Notes under the pieces: model-generated
The model's database searches: none
What the model was told of the DNA's origin: nothing
The model's input: only the letters and a program-made list of their open reading frames with translations
Assembly (NCBI GenBank): GCA_964588385.1
Contig: CAZPPG010000010.1
Span: forward strand, 1-64,000
Origin: JAHBWV01 sp964588385
GTDB taxonomy: Bacteria; Planctomycetota; Phycisphaerae; Phycisphaerales; UBA1924
Direction of reading: 5' to 3'
DNA length: 64,000 bases
Shown here: in pieces, positions 34,393-42,576 of the stretch
How the letters are laid out: each line of letters begins with the position of its first letter
How positions within the stretch are numbered: the first letter of the stretch is position 1
Program-made: the position numbers and the translations under genes

Positions 34393-37011
34393 GTGACGAA
34401 CACTTCCTTCAAGCCGGAGCGTGACAACGCGCTGCTCGCGTCGGTGCTGTTGACTGTGCTGGCGATCGCCGCATCGGTGCTTGCGATATTTGCCGGCACC
34501 CACGACGCGTCGCACCCGCCGCGTCCGACGCGTTCGCCGGATCCGAGTCTCTCGTGGCGCACGGCGGAGGTGCTTGCTGGCTCGCTGTCCCCGATCCGGA
34601 TCGAGCCGGGCTTTCGCGTGGAACTGGTCGCGGCCGAGCCGCTCGTTGAGGCGCCGGTGTGGATCCAGTTCGACGAGCACGCGCGGATGTGGGTGGTTGA
34701 GATGGTGGGATACATGCGCGATGCGGAGGGTGCAGGCGAGACGGAGCCCTCCGGGCGAATCGCGATTCTTGAGGACGTGGATGGTGACGGCGCGATGGAT
34801 CGGCGAACGACGTTTGCGGACGGGCTGGTGATGCCTCGCGCCGTGCTGCCGTGCTTCGGCGATCGGTTGGGAGCTGGCGCGCTGGTGATCGAGCCGCCGA
34901 ACCTTCTGTTTCTGAAGGACACCAACAACGATGGGCTCGCCGATGTGCGTCGCGTGGTGTTGAGCGGCTTTGAGGGCGAGAATCCGGAGCACGCGCCCAA
35001 TGCACTGACGTGGGGCCTGGACAACTGGATCCACCTGTCCCAGCACTCACTCGAGCTGCGATTCTCCGGCCCCCCCACCTACGACGCGATCACGCGTCCG
35101 ACACCGGCGCATGGCCAGTGGGGACTGGCGATGGACCGCGTGGGACGGCTGTTTTACACACCGAACTCTGAGGCGCTCAAGATGGACCTGGTGCCGAAGC
35201 ACTACGGGTCGCGCAATCCGGCGCAGCGCGGGTTCTCGATGATGGGCGTGCTGGTGTGCGCCGATCAGACCGTTTGGCCGATTCATCCGACACCCGGCGT
35301 CAATCGCGGGTACATGGACGGGATCCTGAGGCCCGACAAGCGCCTGGCCGTGCATACCGCGGCGTGCGGGACAACCATCTACGAGGCCTCGTTGCTGGGC
35401 CCGGATGCCCGCGGCGACGCCTTTGTTGCTGAGCCGGCGGGCAATCTTGTGCGGCGCCTGGATATCGAGCAGACCGGTGATCGCGTGAAGGCGACGCCCG
35501 CGTATCGCGACCGGGAGTTTCTTGCTTCGACGGACGAGCGGTTCCGTCCGGTGCAGTGCATCACGGGACCGGAGGGCGCCCTGTACGTCGTTGACATGCA
35601 TCGGGGCGTGATCCAGCACAAGACCTATCTCACGGACTTCCTCAAGGCGCAGGTCAAGGCCCGGGGACTGGAGCGCCCGCTGGACATGGGCCGGATCCTG
35701 CGGATTGTGCCGCAGAACGTCACGATTCCGGCGCCGACGCGGCTGGGCTCGCTGAGCAACTCGCGCCTGGTGGAGCAGCTTGCGCACCCCGACATGTGGC
35801 GTCGAACGACGGCGCAGCGGCTTCTGATCGAGCGCGGCGCTACGAATCACGCGGATGCGATCCGTCGAATCTCGCGGCGGCATGCCGATCCGGTGGCGCG
35901 TCTGCATGCCTTCTGGACGCTGGATGGCCTGGGCGTGTCGACGCCGGGCGACGCGGCCGAGGCGATGGCGGACGCGGACACGGATGTGGTGCTCGCGGGG
36001 CTGCGAATCGCCGAGCAGTGGATCGACAGTGCGTCGGCGAGCGAAGATCCACAGCGAGCCGACGCGATGCTTGATCTGATCATTGAGCTTGCGGCGCACT
36101 CGAACATCCGCGTGTCGCGACACGCGTTGCTGGCGGCGGGGTCCAGCGCAGAAGCGCGAGCGGTCGCGCTGCTCGTGAACGCGGGGCGGGTGGAGCCGGA
36201 CAACGAAGCGGTCCGCGCCATCGCAATCAGCGGGCTGTACGGTCGGGCGCCTCTGGCGATCGTCGCGCTCGCGGCGGACGATGCGTCTCTTCGGGGGGGG
36301 TGTCTGGCGTTCATTCGCGAGTTGATCGACGGCGATCTGACGGGGCCTGACTATGGGGCTCGCTCTCGCGCGCTCGATCTGATCGCTTCACTCTCGTCAG
36401 AGCGGCCCGACCTGGCGTCGTTCCTGCTGGGACGGCTGCAGCAGGCGCTGCGGCTGCACACGGATCGACCCGCACCGATCCAGCTCGCGGCGCCGCCCAG
36501 GGAGTGGGAGCGTCTGACCGCGTCGCGTTCGCCTCTTTCCTATGCGGCCCGCGACGCGGATCAGTGGCTTGTGTGGCCGGGACATGGATCTGCGATCACG
36601 AGCTCCGGTCGCGTTCTGACGCCGGAAGAGATCGCGCGATTCGATGTGGGTAGGGCGCTCTTTGACACAACGTGTGCGGGGTGTCACGGGAAAGCGGGCA
36701 CGGGCGCACCCGGGCACGCGCCTGCGCTCGCGGGCTCCTCGCGTGTGCGCGGCAGCACGGACACGACGATTCGGATCCTGCTCCACGGCCTGGAAGGTCC
36801 GCTGGAGAGCGACGGGCAGCGGTTCAACAGCAGCATGCCCGCGGCTCCCTTCAAGACGGACGAGGAACTGGCCGCGGTGCTGACGTACATAAGGCGGGCG
36901 TGGGGCAACAACGCGGAGCCGGTCGCGCCGGACGCGTTCGCCACCGTGCGTGCACAGACCGGGTCCCGCGTCAAGCCATGGCGTATCGAGGAACTGGAGG
37001 GTGTGCCTTGA
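34393..37011 (+). CDS. Planctomycete-type membrane-anchored dehydrogenase with C-terminal cytochrome c
   Basis: 872 residues from GTG at 34393; the frame is open to 34273 but that part overlaps the terminator of the previous gene. Order: short cytoplasmic head, one membrane anchor (about 10-35), a beta-propeller dehydrogenase domain (about 65-440; GYMRDAEG, GPEGALYVVDMHRGVIQH), HEAT-like helices (about 455-700), and a cytochrome c domain with haem motif CAGCH at 761-765 and a distal Met in SSMPAAPF. This is the PVC-type architecture of secreted sugar or alcohol oxidation. A G8 run lies at 36293-36300. The next gene overlaps its stop by 4 nt. Confidence 0.93.
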   Translation: MTNTSFKPERDNALLASVLLTVLAIAASVLAIFAGTHDASHPPRPTRSPDPSLSWRTAEVLAGSLSPIRIEPGFRVELVAAEPLVEAPVWIQFDEHARMWVVEMVGYMRDAEGAGETEPSGRIAILEDVDGDGAMDRRTTFADGLVMPRAVLPCFGDRLGAGALVIEPPNLLFLKDTNNDGLADVRRVVLSGFEGENPEHAPNALTWGLDNWIHLSQHSLELRFSGPPTYDAITRPTPAHGQWGLAMDRVGRLFYTPNSEALKMDLVPKHYGSRNPAQRGFSMMGVLVCADQTVWPIHPTPGVNRGYMDGILRPDKRLAVHTAACGTTIYEASLLGPDARGDAFVAEPAGNLVRRLDIEQTGDRVKATPAYRDREFLASTDERFRPVQCITGPEGALYVVDMHRGVIQHKTYLTDFLKAQVKARGLERPLDMGRILRIVPQNVTIPAPTRLGSLSNSRLVEQLAHPDMWRRTTAQRLLIERGATNHADAIRRISRRHADPVARLHAFWTLDGLGVSTPGDAAEAMADADTDVVLAGLRIAEQWIDSASASEDPQRADAMLDLIIELAAHSNIRVSRHALLAAGSSAEARAVALLVNAGRVEPDNEAVRAIAISGLYGRAPLAIVALAADDASLRGGCLAFIRELIDGDLTGPDYGARSRALDLIASLSSERPDLASFLLGRLQQALRLHTDRPAPIQLAAPPREWERLTASRSPLSYAARDADQWLVWPGHGSAITSSGRVLTPEEIARFDVGRALFDTTCAGCHGKAGTGAPGHAPALAGSSRVRGSTDTTIRILLHGLEGPLESDGQRFNSSMPAAPFKTDEELAAVLTYIRRAWGNNAEPVAPDAFATVRAQTGSRVKPWRIEELEGVP

Positions 37012-37736
37012 GATCAAACGACGCATGGATCGTTGGGCTGGCGTGCCTCGCTTTGCCGCCGGCGGGCGGGTGCCGCGGCACGTATCCGGGTCGGGAGGTC
37101 ACGGCGGACTCCGCCACCACCGAGCTGTTCGACGGCACGACGTTGAACGGCTGGCTGCAACGGGGCGGCGAGGCGCGTTTCAGTGTTGAGGATGGGTGCA
37201 TTGTCGGGCGCACCGCGCCGAACCAGCCCAACTCGTTTCTGTGCACGACGTCCGACTACGCCGACTTTGTTCTCACGCTCGAGTTCAAGGTTGACAGCGC
37301 GCTGAACTCCGGCATCCAGATTCGAAGCGCCAGCGATCCCACGCACCAGCACGGACGCGTCCACGGCTATCAGGTTGAGATCGATCCGAGCGACCGGGCG
37401 TGGACGGGCGGCATCTATGACGAGGGGCGGCGAGGGTGGCTGGACGATCTTTCGGATAATCCCGAAGCTCGCGTTGCGTTCAAGCACAACGAATGGAACA
37501 CGCTGCGCGTCGAGGCCGTGGGTGACCACATCCGCACATGGCTCAACGGCGTTGCCGCGGGCGACCTCCGCGATTCCATGACGCGCTCGGGCTTCATCGC
37601 TCTTCAGGTTCACGGGGTGGGCGCGCGTGCGGACCCCCTCGAGGTCCGCTGGCGAAACATCAGATTGCGGGCCGTCACAGCCCCGCCATCTCACGCAGAG
37701 CACGATCCACCGCCGGCTCCACAGGCATCACGCTGA
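37008..37736 (+). CDS. Secreted DUF1080 (3-keto-disaccharide hydrolase-like) lipoprotein, TTG start
   Basis: 242 residues. TTG at 37008 overlaps the previous stop (TTGA) and has GGAGG seven bases upstream. It starts a short signal sequence with lipobox (PPAGGC, Cys 22). The rest is one DUF1080 concanavalin-like beta-sandwich: ELFDGTTLNGW, FVLTLEFKVDSALNSGIQIRS and NEWNTLRVEAVGDHIRTWLNG are the hallmarks. The family acts on 3-keto sugars in other bacteria. Coupling to the cytochrome c dehydrogenase suggests the pair oxidises a glycan and then cleaves it, an inference. The last 62 bases overlap the EVE gene on the other strand. Confidence 0.88.
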   Translation: MRSNDAWIVGLACLALPPAGGCRGTYPGREVTADSATTELFDGTTLNGWLQRGGEARFSVEDGCIVGRTAPNQPNSFLCTTSDYADFVLTLEFKVDSALNSGIQIRSASDPTHQHGRVHGYQVEIDPSDRAWTGGIYDEGRRGWLDDLSDNPEARVAFKHNEWNTLRVEAVGDHIRTWLNGVAAGDLRDSMTRSGFIALQVHGVGARADPLEVRWRNIRLRAVTAPPSHAEHDPPPAPQASR

Positions 37737-38100
37737 GGCGTCCGATGGTGACGAGCGAGAACGAGGCGAAGCGTTTGTCGGCCTTGATCTTCGCGAGCGT
37801 CAGTGGCGTCTTGGCGCGCTTGCCGGGCTTGAGGTCCACGACCGCGAACTTGGGCTCACCCTTGGTGCTGAGGCCCGGGTTGCCGGGATCCTCGTACGCA
37901 CCGCGCGTCACGACGGCCGTGCCCACGATGGCCTTCTCATCGCCGGTGTGATAGATGAACGCCTCGTCGCCCTTCTTCATGGTGCGGATCGCGATGAGCG
38001 CAGCGGCGTTGGTCACGCCGTCCCATGTTGCTTCTTTGTCTCGCACCAGGTCATCGAATGAGTATGTGCCGGGCTCTGTCTTGAGGAGGAACGTGGCCAT
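37675..38100 (-). CDS. EVE-domain protein
   Basis: 141 residues in a PUA-like EVE fold: FLLKTEPGTYSFDDLVRDK, TWDGVTNAAAL, KGDEAFIYHTGDEKAIVG and the C-terminal SVMPVE. EVE domains bind modified bases in RNA or DNA in other systems; no nuclease partner is next to it here. The ATG at 38100 begins the conserved core. Its 3' end overlaps the convergent DUF1080 gene by 62 bases. Confidence 0.92.
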   Translation of the reverse strand: MATFLLKTEPGTYSFDDLVRDKEATWDGVTNAAALIAIRTMKKGDEAFIYHTGDEKAIVGTAVVTRGAYEDPGNPGLSTKGEPKFAVVDLKPGKRAKTPLTLAKIKADKRFASFSLVTIGRLSVMPVEPAVDRALREMAGL

Positions 38101-38136
38101 GTCGAGAGGGTAAGCGTGGTGATGCTGCTCAAACGA

Positions 38137-38165
38137 AGAGCCGGGCCCACGGGGGGCCCGGCTCT
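38137..38165 (-). terminator. Hairpin terminator after the Cys-rich gene
   Basis: A 12-bp perfect stem (AGAGCCGGGCCC / GGGCCCGGCTCT) lies 28 nt beyond the stop of the Cys-rich gene on the minus strand, followed by TTCGTTTG, a weak T-tract. It sits between that gene and the EVE gene. Confidence 0.6.
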
Positions 38166-38192
38166 GAGTGAGCAATCAACTGTCGCTGATGA

Positions 38193-38630
38193 TCAGCCGC
38201 CGACCTTCTCGGTCGCGGTGTTCTGAGCAACCTTCTTGCAGCAATCGGGCTTGTCGCAGGTGTCGGCGTTGCAATCATCGCCGCAATCGGTGCCCGCGGT
38301 GGCGCAGGCGTCGGCGAGCTTCTCCGAGCACTCGGCGGCCATCTCGGTGCATTCGGCGCTCTTCTCGTGGCACTCGGCCTCGGTCGTCATCGCAACGGTC
38401 TCGACCTGGGCGACCTTGCTCTCGCTGCAGCCCATCGGGCAGGCCTCCTCCTGGCTGGCGGAGGCGGCAACGGGCGTCACGACGGCTTGCGTCTCAACGC
38501 TGGTGCCACAGGAACCCGTCAACAGGCACTTGCCCGTAACGGCCTTGTAGCCGCCGACGGTCGCCGCCGAGGCACCCACCACGCCGACCACGCCAATCAG
38601 GGCAATCTTCAAAGCTGATCCTCTGCGCAT
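38193..38630 (-). CDS. Small membrane-anchored or secreted cysteine-rich protein
   Basis: 145 residues from ATG 38630 (AAGGAG precedes it at good spacing). One hydrophobic segment (ALKIALIGVVGVVGASAA, about 6-23) anchors or exports the protein. The remainder is acidic and holds 13 cysteines: KCLLTGSC near the segment, ACPMGC in the middle, three xECxEx repeats (AECHEK, AECTEM, AECSEK), then a dense cluster to DCCKK. No known domain was identified. The repeats suggest metal binding or disulfide-stabilised structure; the DsbD at 5.1 kb could serve such proteins. Divergent from the Wzz-like gene. Confidence 0.8.
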   Translation of the reverse strand: MRRGSALKIALIGVVGVVGASAATVGGYKAVTGKCLLTGSCGTSVETQAVVTPVAASASQEEACPMGCSESKVAQVETVAMTTEAECHEKSAECTEMAAECSEKLADACATAGTDCGDDCNADTCDKPDCCKKVAQNTATEKVGG

Positions 38631-38799
38631 CGCAATCTCCTTCATCCGGCCGCAAGCCTTGCGACCGGGTACGTGTTGTATCGACAACTCTACCGAACTG
38701 TTCCGCCTCCCGGGGTCCAGTCGCGCGATTTCCGTGCCGATAAACGCTTCGACCGTCTATCCATCGCAGGATAATCGGTCTTTGTTTGGGGAGTCGCCT

Positions 38800-40812
38800 A
38801 TGCCCTCCGGCCATCAGCCATCTCCATCTGTTCCTGGCGCGCCGGGCCAGACGCCCACATCGTCTGCCGGGCTATTGGCCCTGATCGCGGACGTCGAGCG
38901 CCAGCTCTCCAGTCTCCGCGAGGCCGATGCGCAGCGTCAGGTCGCGGAAGAGGCGCTCGCCGCACGTGAGTCGGCGGCCGAGGAGCTCGAGCAGAGGGCC
39001 CAGGCATCACTTCGCGAGAACGAGACGCTTGCCGAGCAGCTCCGAGTTCAGCGGGAAGAGATCGACGCGGAGACGGCCCGCGTGCAGGCGGATCGCGAAG
39101 CGGTCGCCGCCGAACGTCTTGAACTAGAGGCGCATCGCGTCGAGCTTGAGAGGGAACTCGAGCGGATCTCTGAACTCGAGCGGATTGCGCTCGAGACCCG
39201 CACGGCCGCAGAGTCCGCGCGTCAGCAGGCTGCCGAGCAGGCCGCCAGCGCCCAGCAGGCGGCGGAGGAGGCGGATCGCAAGCGGTCGCAGATGGAGCGA
39301 ACGCTGGCTGAGCGTGCGGCGGCGTTCAGAGCGGCTGAAGAGCGCATGGAGCAGCGGGCGACGGACGCGAGCGCAATGATCGCCGAGGCACAGTCGCTGG
39401 CCGACGGGCACGCCTCACGCATCAGGTCGCTGGAGTCTGATCTTCAAGCTGCGAAGGCCGAGGCGTCAAAGCTCGCGGCTGACCTTCAGGACAAGTCTCA
39501 GGTGATTGCGTCGCGCAACGAAGAGTTGAAGACGCTGCGCGCACAGGCCGCGACGCTCCGGGAGCGTTCGGGTGGCGACAGCCAGCTCAAGAAGCAGGTG
39601 GCCGAGCTTCAGGAAGCTCAGGTCCGCGCGCTCGCCGAGGCCGACTCCATGCGGGCCGCACTGGCCACGAGCGAGGCGAAGGCGAGCGAGTATCTTCGGC
39701 ACATCGCGGAGGTCGAGGGCCAACTGGCCGAGGCTCAGAAGGCCCTGGAAGCGGCGGGGACTTCCGACCCGAGCGTGGATGGCGAGGTTCGTGGACAACT
39801 GGAGGCGTTGACACTCGCCCGTGACGAGGCCATGGCGGATGCCGCGAAGCTTCGAGAGTTCGCGCGCACGCTGGGGCAGGAACTCGCGGCGGCGCGTGCG
39901 GCGTCGGAGCAGGGCGGATCGATGGGACCCGAGCCCACGGATGCGTTCGTCGCGGCGCGGCGCAGGCGTCTGCTCCGTCAGCGCAAGCTGCTGCGAGGAC
40001 AGTCGGAGAAGATCAAGCGGGCCGGAGAAGCGGTCCGAGAACGCTTTGAGCAGGTTGAGCAGATCCTGACACAGCGGGCCGAGTTGATCGCGGCGCGGAA
40101 GAGCGTTGAGGAGGCCAAGCGGAAGCTGCGTTCGCGGCAGGCCCGGAGCGGGGCGCTGGCCGCGATCTTTTATGTCAGCATGGCGATGCTGATCTATGCG
40201 GGTGTCGGCTGGGTGGTCGCGCAAAATGTTGCTCCGGCGGTCTATGCCGTGACGGCGCAGGTGCAGGCGGACGGATCCGGCCGGCCCCTGTCGGCGGCGG
40301 AGCTGGATGAATGGCAGCGATACCACGAGGAGCTGATGACGGATCCTCGCTTCATGGAAGTTGCGTCCGAGAAGCTGAAGCAGCGCGGCATCGCCTCGCT
40401 CGCCTCGCCGACGGCGCTGAAGGATCGCCTTGGGCGGGATCTGACGCTGATCACCGACGCACCAGGATCGCTGACCATTGAGCTGCGCGGTCTCGGGGCC
40501 GAGAAGACGAAGCGGGAGCTTGACACGATCGTCACGACGTTCGTGCGGACCGCCAATGCGGCCCGAGAGCGCCGAGTTGACGGATCGAACACGATCATCG
40601 CTGCCCAGCCCGCAGCGGCCGAAGCGCCGCTGTATGACGAGCGGATCTACTACGCGGGCGGGATCGCGGGAGGCCTGACGCTGTTGTCGTCGCTCGCGGC
40701 GTTTGTGCTGTGGCGTAAGCTCTACGAGGCCAAGGCGTCGATCGAACGCACCGACGAGTTTGACGGCCTCATGGATGAGCGTCGCTGGCAAATGCCGACG
40801 CGGCCGTCCTGA
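38800..40812 (+). CDS. Coiled-coil protein with Wzz-like membrane module
   Basis: 670 residues from ATG 38800 (GGGGAG seven bases upstream). A Pro/Ser head (1-25) leads into a very long coiled coil (about 30-420) rich in Glu, Ala and Arg. Two membrane segments at about 450-473 and 617-640 enclose a 140-residue loop (LTLITDAPGSLTIELRGLGAEKTKRELDTIV) with the look of polysaccharide co-polymerase (Wzz) periplasmic domains. Wzz proteins set the length of surface glycans, but normally lack such a cytoplasmic coiled coil. Topology is predicted by eye. It is transcribed away from the Cys-rich gene and ends at a terminator. Confidence 0.72.
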   Translation: MPSGHQPSPSVPGAPGQTPTSSAGLLALIADVERQLSSLREADAQRQVAEEALAARESAAEELEQRAQASLRENETLAEQLRVQREEIDAETARVQADREAVAAERLELEAHRVELERELERISELERIALETRTAAESARQQAAEQAASAQQAAEEADRKRSQMERTLAERAAAFRAAEERMEQRATDASAMIAEAQSLADGHASRIRSLESDLQAAKAEASKLAADLQDKSQVIASRNEELKTLRAQAATLRERSGGDSQLKKQVAELQEAQVRALAEADSMRAALATSEAKASEYLRHIAEVEGQLAEAQKALEAAGTSDPSVDGEVRGQLEALTLARDEAMADAAKLREFARTLGQELAAARAASEQGGSMGPEPTDAFVAARRRRLLRQRKLLRGQSEKIKRAGEAVRERFEQVEQILTQRAELIAARKSVEEAKRKLRSRQARSGALAAIFYVSMAMLIYAGVGWVVAQNVAPAVYAVTAQVQADGSGRPLSAAELDEWQRYHEELMTDPRFMEVASEKLKQRGIASLASPTALKDRLGRDLTLITDAPGSLTIELRGLGAEKTKRELDTIVTTFVRTANAARERRVDGSNTIIAAQPAAAEAPLYDERIYYAGGIAGGLTLLSSLAAFVLWRKLYEAKASIERTDEFDGLMDERRWQMPTRPS

Positions 40813-40850
40813 GCCGGGCTTCAGGGACGAACGTTCATTCACAAACAAAG

Positions 40851-40880
40851 GAGGGGCCGGATCGGCCCCTCTTGTTGCAT
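40851..40880 (+). terminator. Intrinsic terminator, possibly bidirectional
   Basis: GAGGGGCC / GGCCCCTC with a 5-nt loop (40851-40871) is followed by TTGTTG. The other strand has a matching CTTTGTTTG after the hairpin, and the anti-sigma gene ends just downstream on the minus strand, so it may stop transcription both ways. Confidence 0.65.
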
Positions 40881-40928
40881 TGCATGTCGGGTGTGCAGTG
40901 ATTCAGACGGCGTGGGAGGGGGATTCTC

Positions 40929-41726
40929 TCAGGCCCTGCCCTTGCCGGCGACCATGAGCGGGGTCATGTCGCCCTTGGATCCGGGGCCCAGGATCGCGAG
41001 ATTTCCTGCGGCCGCGCCGGCCTTGACGTCCCGGGTCATGAGACCGCCGCTTGAATCGAACTCCGCGAGAACGTCGACGATGTTTCCGCTCTCGTCGATG
41101 ACGGCGAGCTTGTAGGCGTCGCCGGTCTGGCGGGGCAAATTGAGGTAGAAGAGGCGAGCGGACTGCCAGTCCGGATTCAGCCAGAGCGAGGCCTCGCCGG
41201 AGACAGAGGGATCGGTCGAGGTGAACATCACGCGCTGCGTCTGCTGGTTGAAGAGCATGTCGCGGATGTGGTTGGGGCCGAGGGTTTCAAGCATGCGTGA
41301 CAGCAGGATGTCATTGCCGATCGTGGATTCGAGCTCGTCATACCGCACACGCATCTGGATAGTGGTGACGGCGAAGACGACGGCCGCGGCGGCGCAGCCC
41401 AGGGCGCCGGCGCGCCAGATCGGCGAAACCCGCTTGCTTCCGATGATCGGCGGGACGGTGCGTCCGGCGGCGTTGCGGTGCGCGGTTTCCTGCTCGGTGA
41501 TGGCGGCTCGGACGCGAGCCAGCACGCGGGCGCGGAGGTCGCTGGAGGCTTCGACATCGGGGAGCATCGCGGAGAGATCGGAGAAGCGAACCTGCTCTCG
41601 ACGGATCTGCGCCTGAACCGCAGCGGGTGAGGAAGCAAACGCACGCTCGAATGCATGGCGCTCCTCGTCGTCGAGGAGCCCGTGCACGTCGAGCAGGGCG
41701 AGTTCCGTCAGTTCCTGGACTTTCAT
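40929..41726 (-). CDS. Membrane anti-sigma factor (RskA-like)
   Basis: 265 residues. An N-terminal anti-sigma domain (about 1-75; LALLDVHGLLDDEERHAFE, the helical zinc-less type) binds the sigma factor, a membrane segment lies near 105-125 (GALGCAAAAVVFAVTTI), and an extracytoplasmic beta domain follows (WLNPDWQSARLFYLNLP, YKLAVIDESGNIVDVL) as in anti-sigma-K factors. It would keep the neighbouring ECF sigma inactive until an envelope signal triggers its release or cleavage. The ATG overlaps the sigma stop by 4 nt, a coupled pair. Confidence 0.9.
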   Translation of the reverse strand: MKVQELTELALLDVHGLLDDEERHAFERAFASSPAAVQAQIRREQVRFSDLSAMLPDVEASSDLRARVLARVRAAITEQETAHRNAAGRTVPPIIGSKRVSPIWRAGALGCAAAAVVFAVTTIQMRVRYDELESTIGNDILLSRMLETLGPNHIRDMLFNQQTQRVMFTSTDPSVSGEASLWLNPDWQSARLFYLNLPRQTGDAYKLAVIDESGNIVDVLAEFDSSGGLMTRDVKAGAAAGNLAILGPGSKGDMTPLMVAGKGRA

Positions 41727-42298
41727 ACCACCGGCTCCTCATTCACACGCTCTCTGAGCCGCACCAATGCGCGACTGAGCGCCGACTTCACAGTCCCCAA
41801 TGGAGTTCCGAGTTCCTCACCGATCTGCCTGAGGGTCTGTCCCCCCAGATACGCACGGACCACGACGGTCCGCTGCAACTCCGGCAGAGTTTCGATCTTT
41901 TTCATCAAAGCCGCAAACTGCTCCTGGCGCTCGGGAGTGGAGATGTCCACGCCATGCGAACCGGCGAACCCAGCCTGCGATTCGTCGAGGGACCCCGCCC
42001 GGACCCGGGCACGGGTCCGCCGAAGCTTGTCAACCAGGTGCCGACGGGAGATCAACATCACCCAGGTCACCAGAGCCGCTCGCTTCGGGTCGTAGCGACC
42101 CGCCGTTCTCCACAGCCGAACGAAAACCTCCTGAACCGCATCCTCCGCTTCGGCCCGTGTGGGCATGGCTTGGAACGCCAAACGAAACACCAGTGAGCCG
42201 AATCGGTCGTACAACTCGCCGATCGCCTTGTCCTCGTTGGAGGCAACGCGCCTCATCAGGTCCAAGTCGGCGTCATCTTGTTCACGCCTGTCCGTCAT
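41723..42298 (-). CDS. ECF-family RNA polymerase sigma factor (SigK-type)
   Basis: 191 residues from ATG 42298; the upstream open frame is Arg-rich and not sigma-like. Region 2 is LMRRVASNEDKAIGELYDRFGSLVF with EDAVQEVFVRLWR, and region 4 is TVVVRAYLGGQTLRQIGEELGTPLGTVKSALSRALVRLRE. A linker containing SLDESQAGFAG joins them. It directs RNA polymerase to a small regulon under envelope stress, held by the coupled anti-sigma factor. A 21-bp palindrome lies about 70 nt upstream of its start. Confidence 0.94.
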   Translation of the reverse strand: MTDRREQDDADLDLMRRVASNEDKAIGELYDRFGSLVFRLAFQAMPTRAEAEDAVQEVFVRLWRTAGRYDPKRAALVTWVMLISRRHLVDKLRRTRARVRAGSLDESQAGFAGSHGVDISTPERQEQFAALMKKIETLPELQRTVVVRAYLGGQTLRQIGEELGTPLGTVKSALSRALVRLRERVNEEPVV

Positions 42299-42366
42299 AC
42301 CCCACGCTCCTGCGCGACGGCTCTGTCGGGCGGCATCCGACCGCCCTATGGCTGTACGCACGGGGT

Positions 42367-42387
42367 GAAACCGGGATGCCCGGTTTC
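42367..42387. promoter_or_regulatory. Perfect 9-bp inverted repeat upstream of the ECF sigma gene
   Basis: GAAACCGGG-ATG-CCCGGTTTC, nine pairs with a 3-nt spacer, in the divergent region between the sigma gene and the pilin-like gene. A shorter repeat (GGCGG..CCGCC) lies beside it nearer the sigma start. It could be an operator or a tight hairpin; there is no T-run on either side. Confidence 0.55.
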
Positions 42388-42576
42388 GATGGATTCACGA
42401 TCAGTTCAAGCGCGGATCGCGATTTTGTTCGTATCATGTACGGCTAACCGGGCTGCGAGCGAGGCGGATATCCCCCAAGTATGAAAACGGGGGCGATTTG
42501 GTCCTTGCGGCAGTCTTCACGGATCGTTATCGTGGGACCATCGCGAGGGTGGGATCCGAGCGAGCGGAGGGGCAGC

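Noticed and set aside
39466..40848. 460-residue minus-strand frame opposite the coiled-coil gene
   Set aside because: Leu/Arg/Gln-rich shadow of the heptad coding pattern; no start signal.
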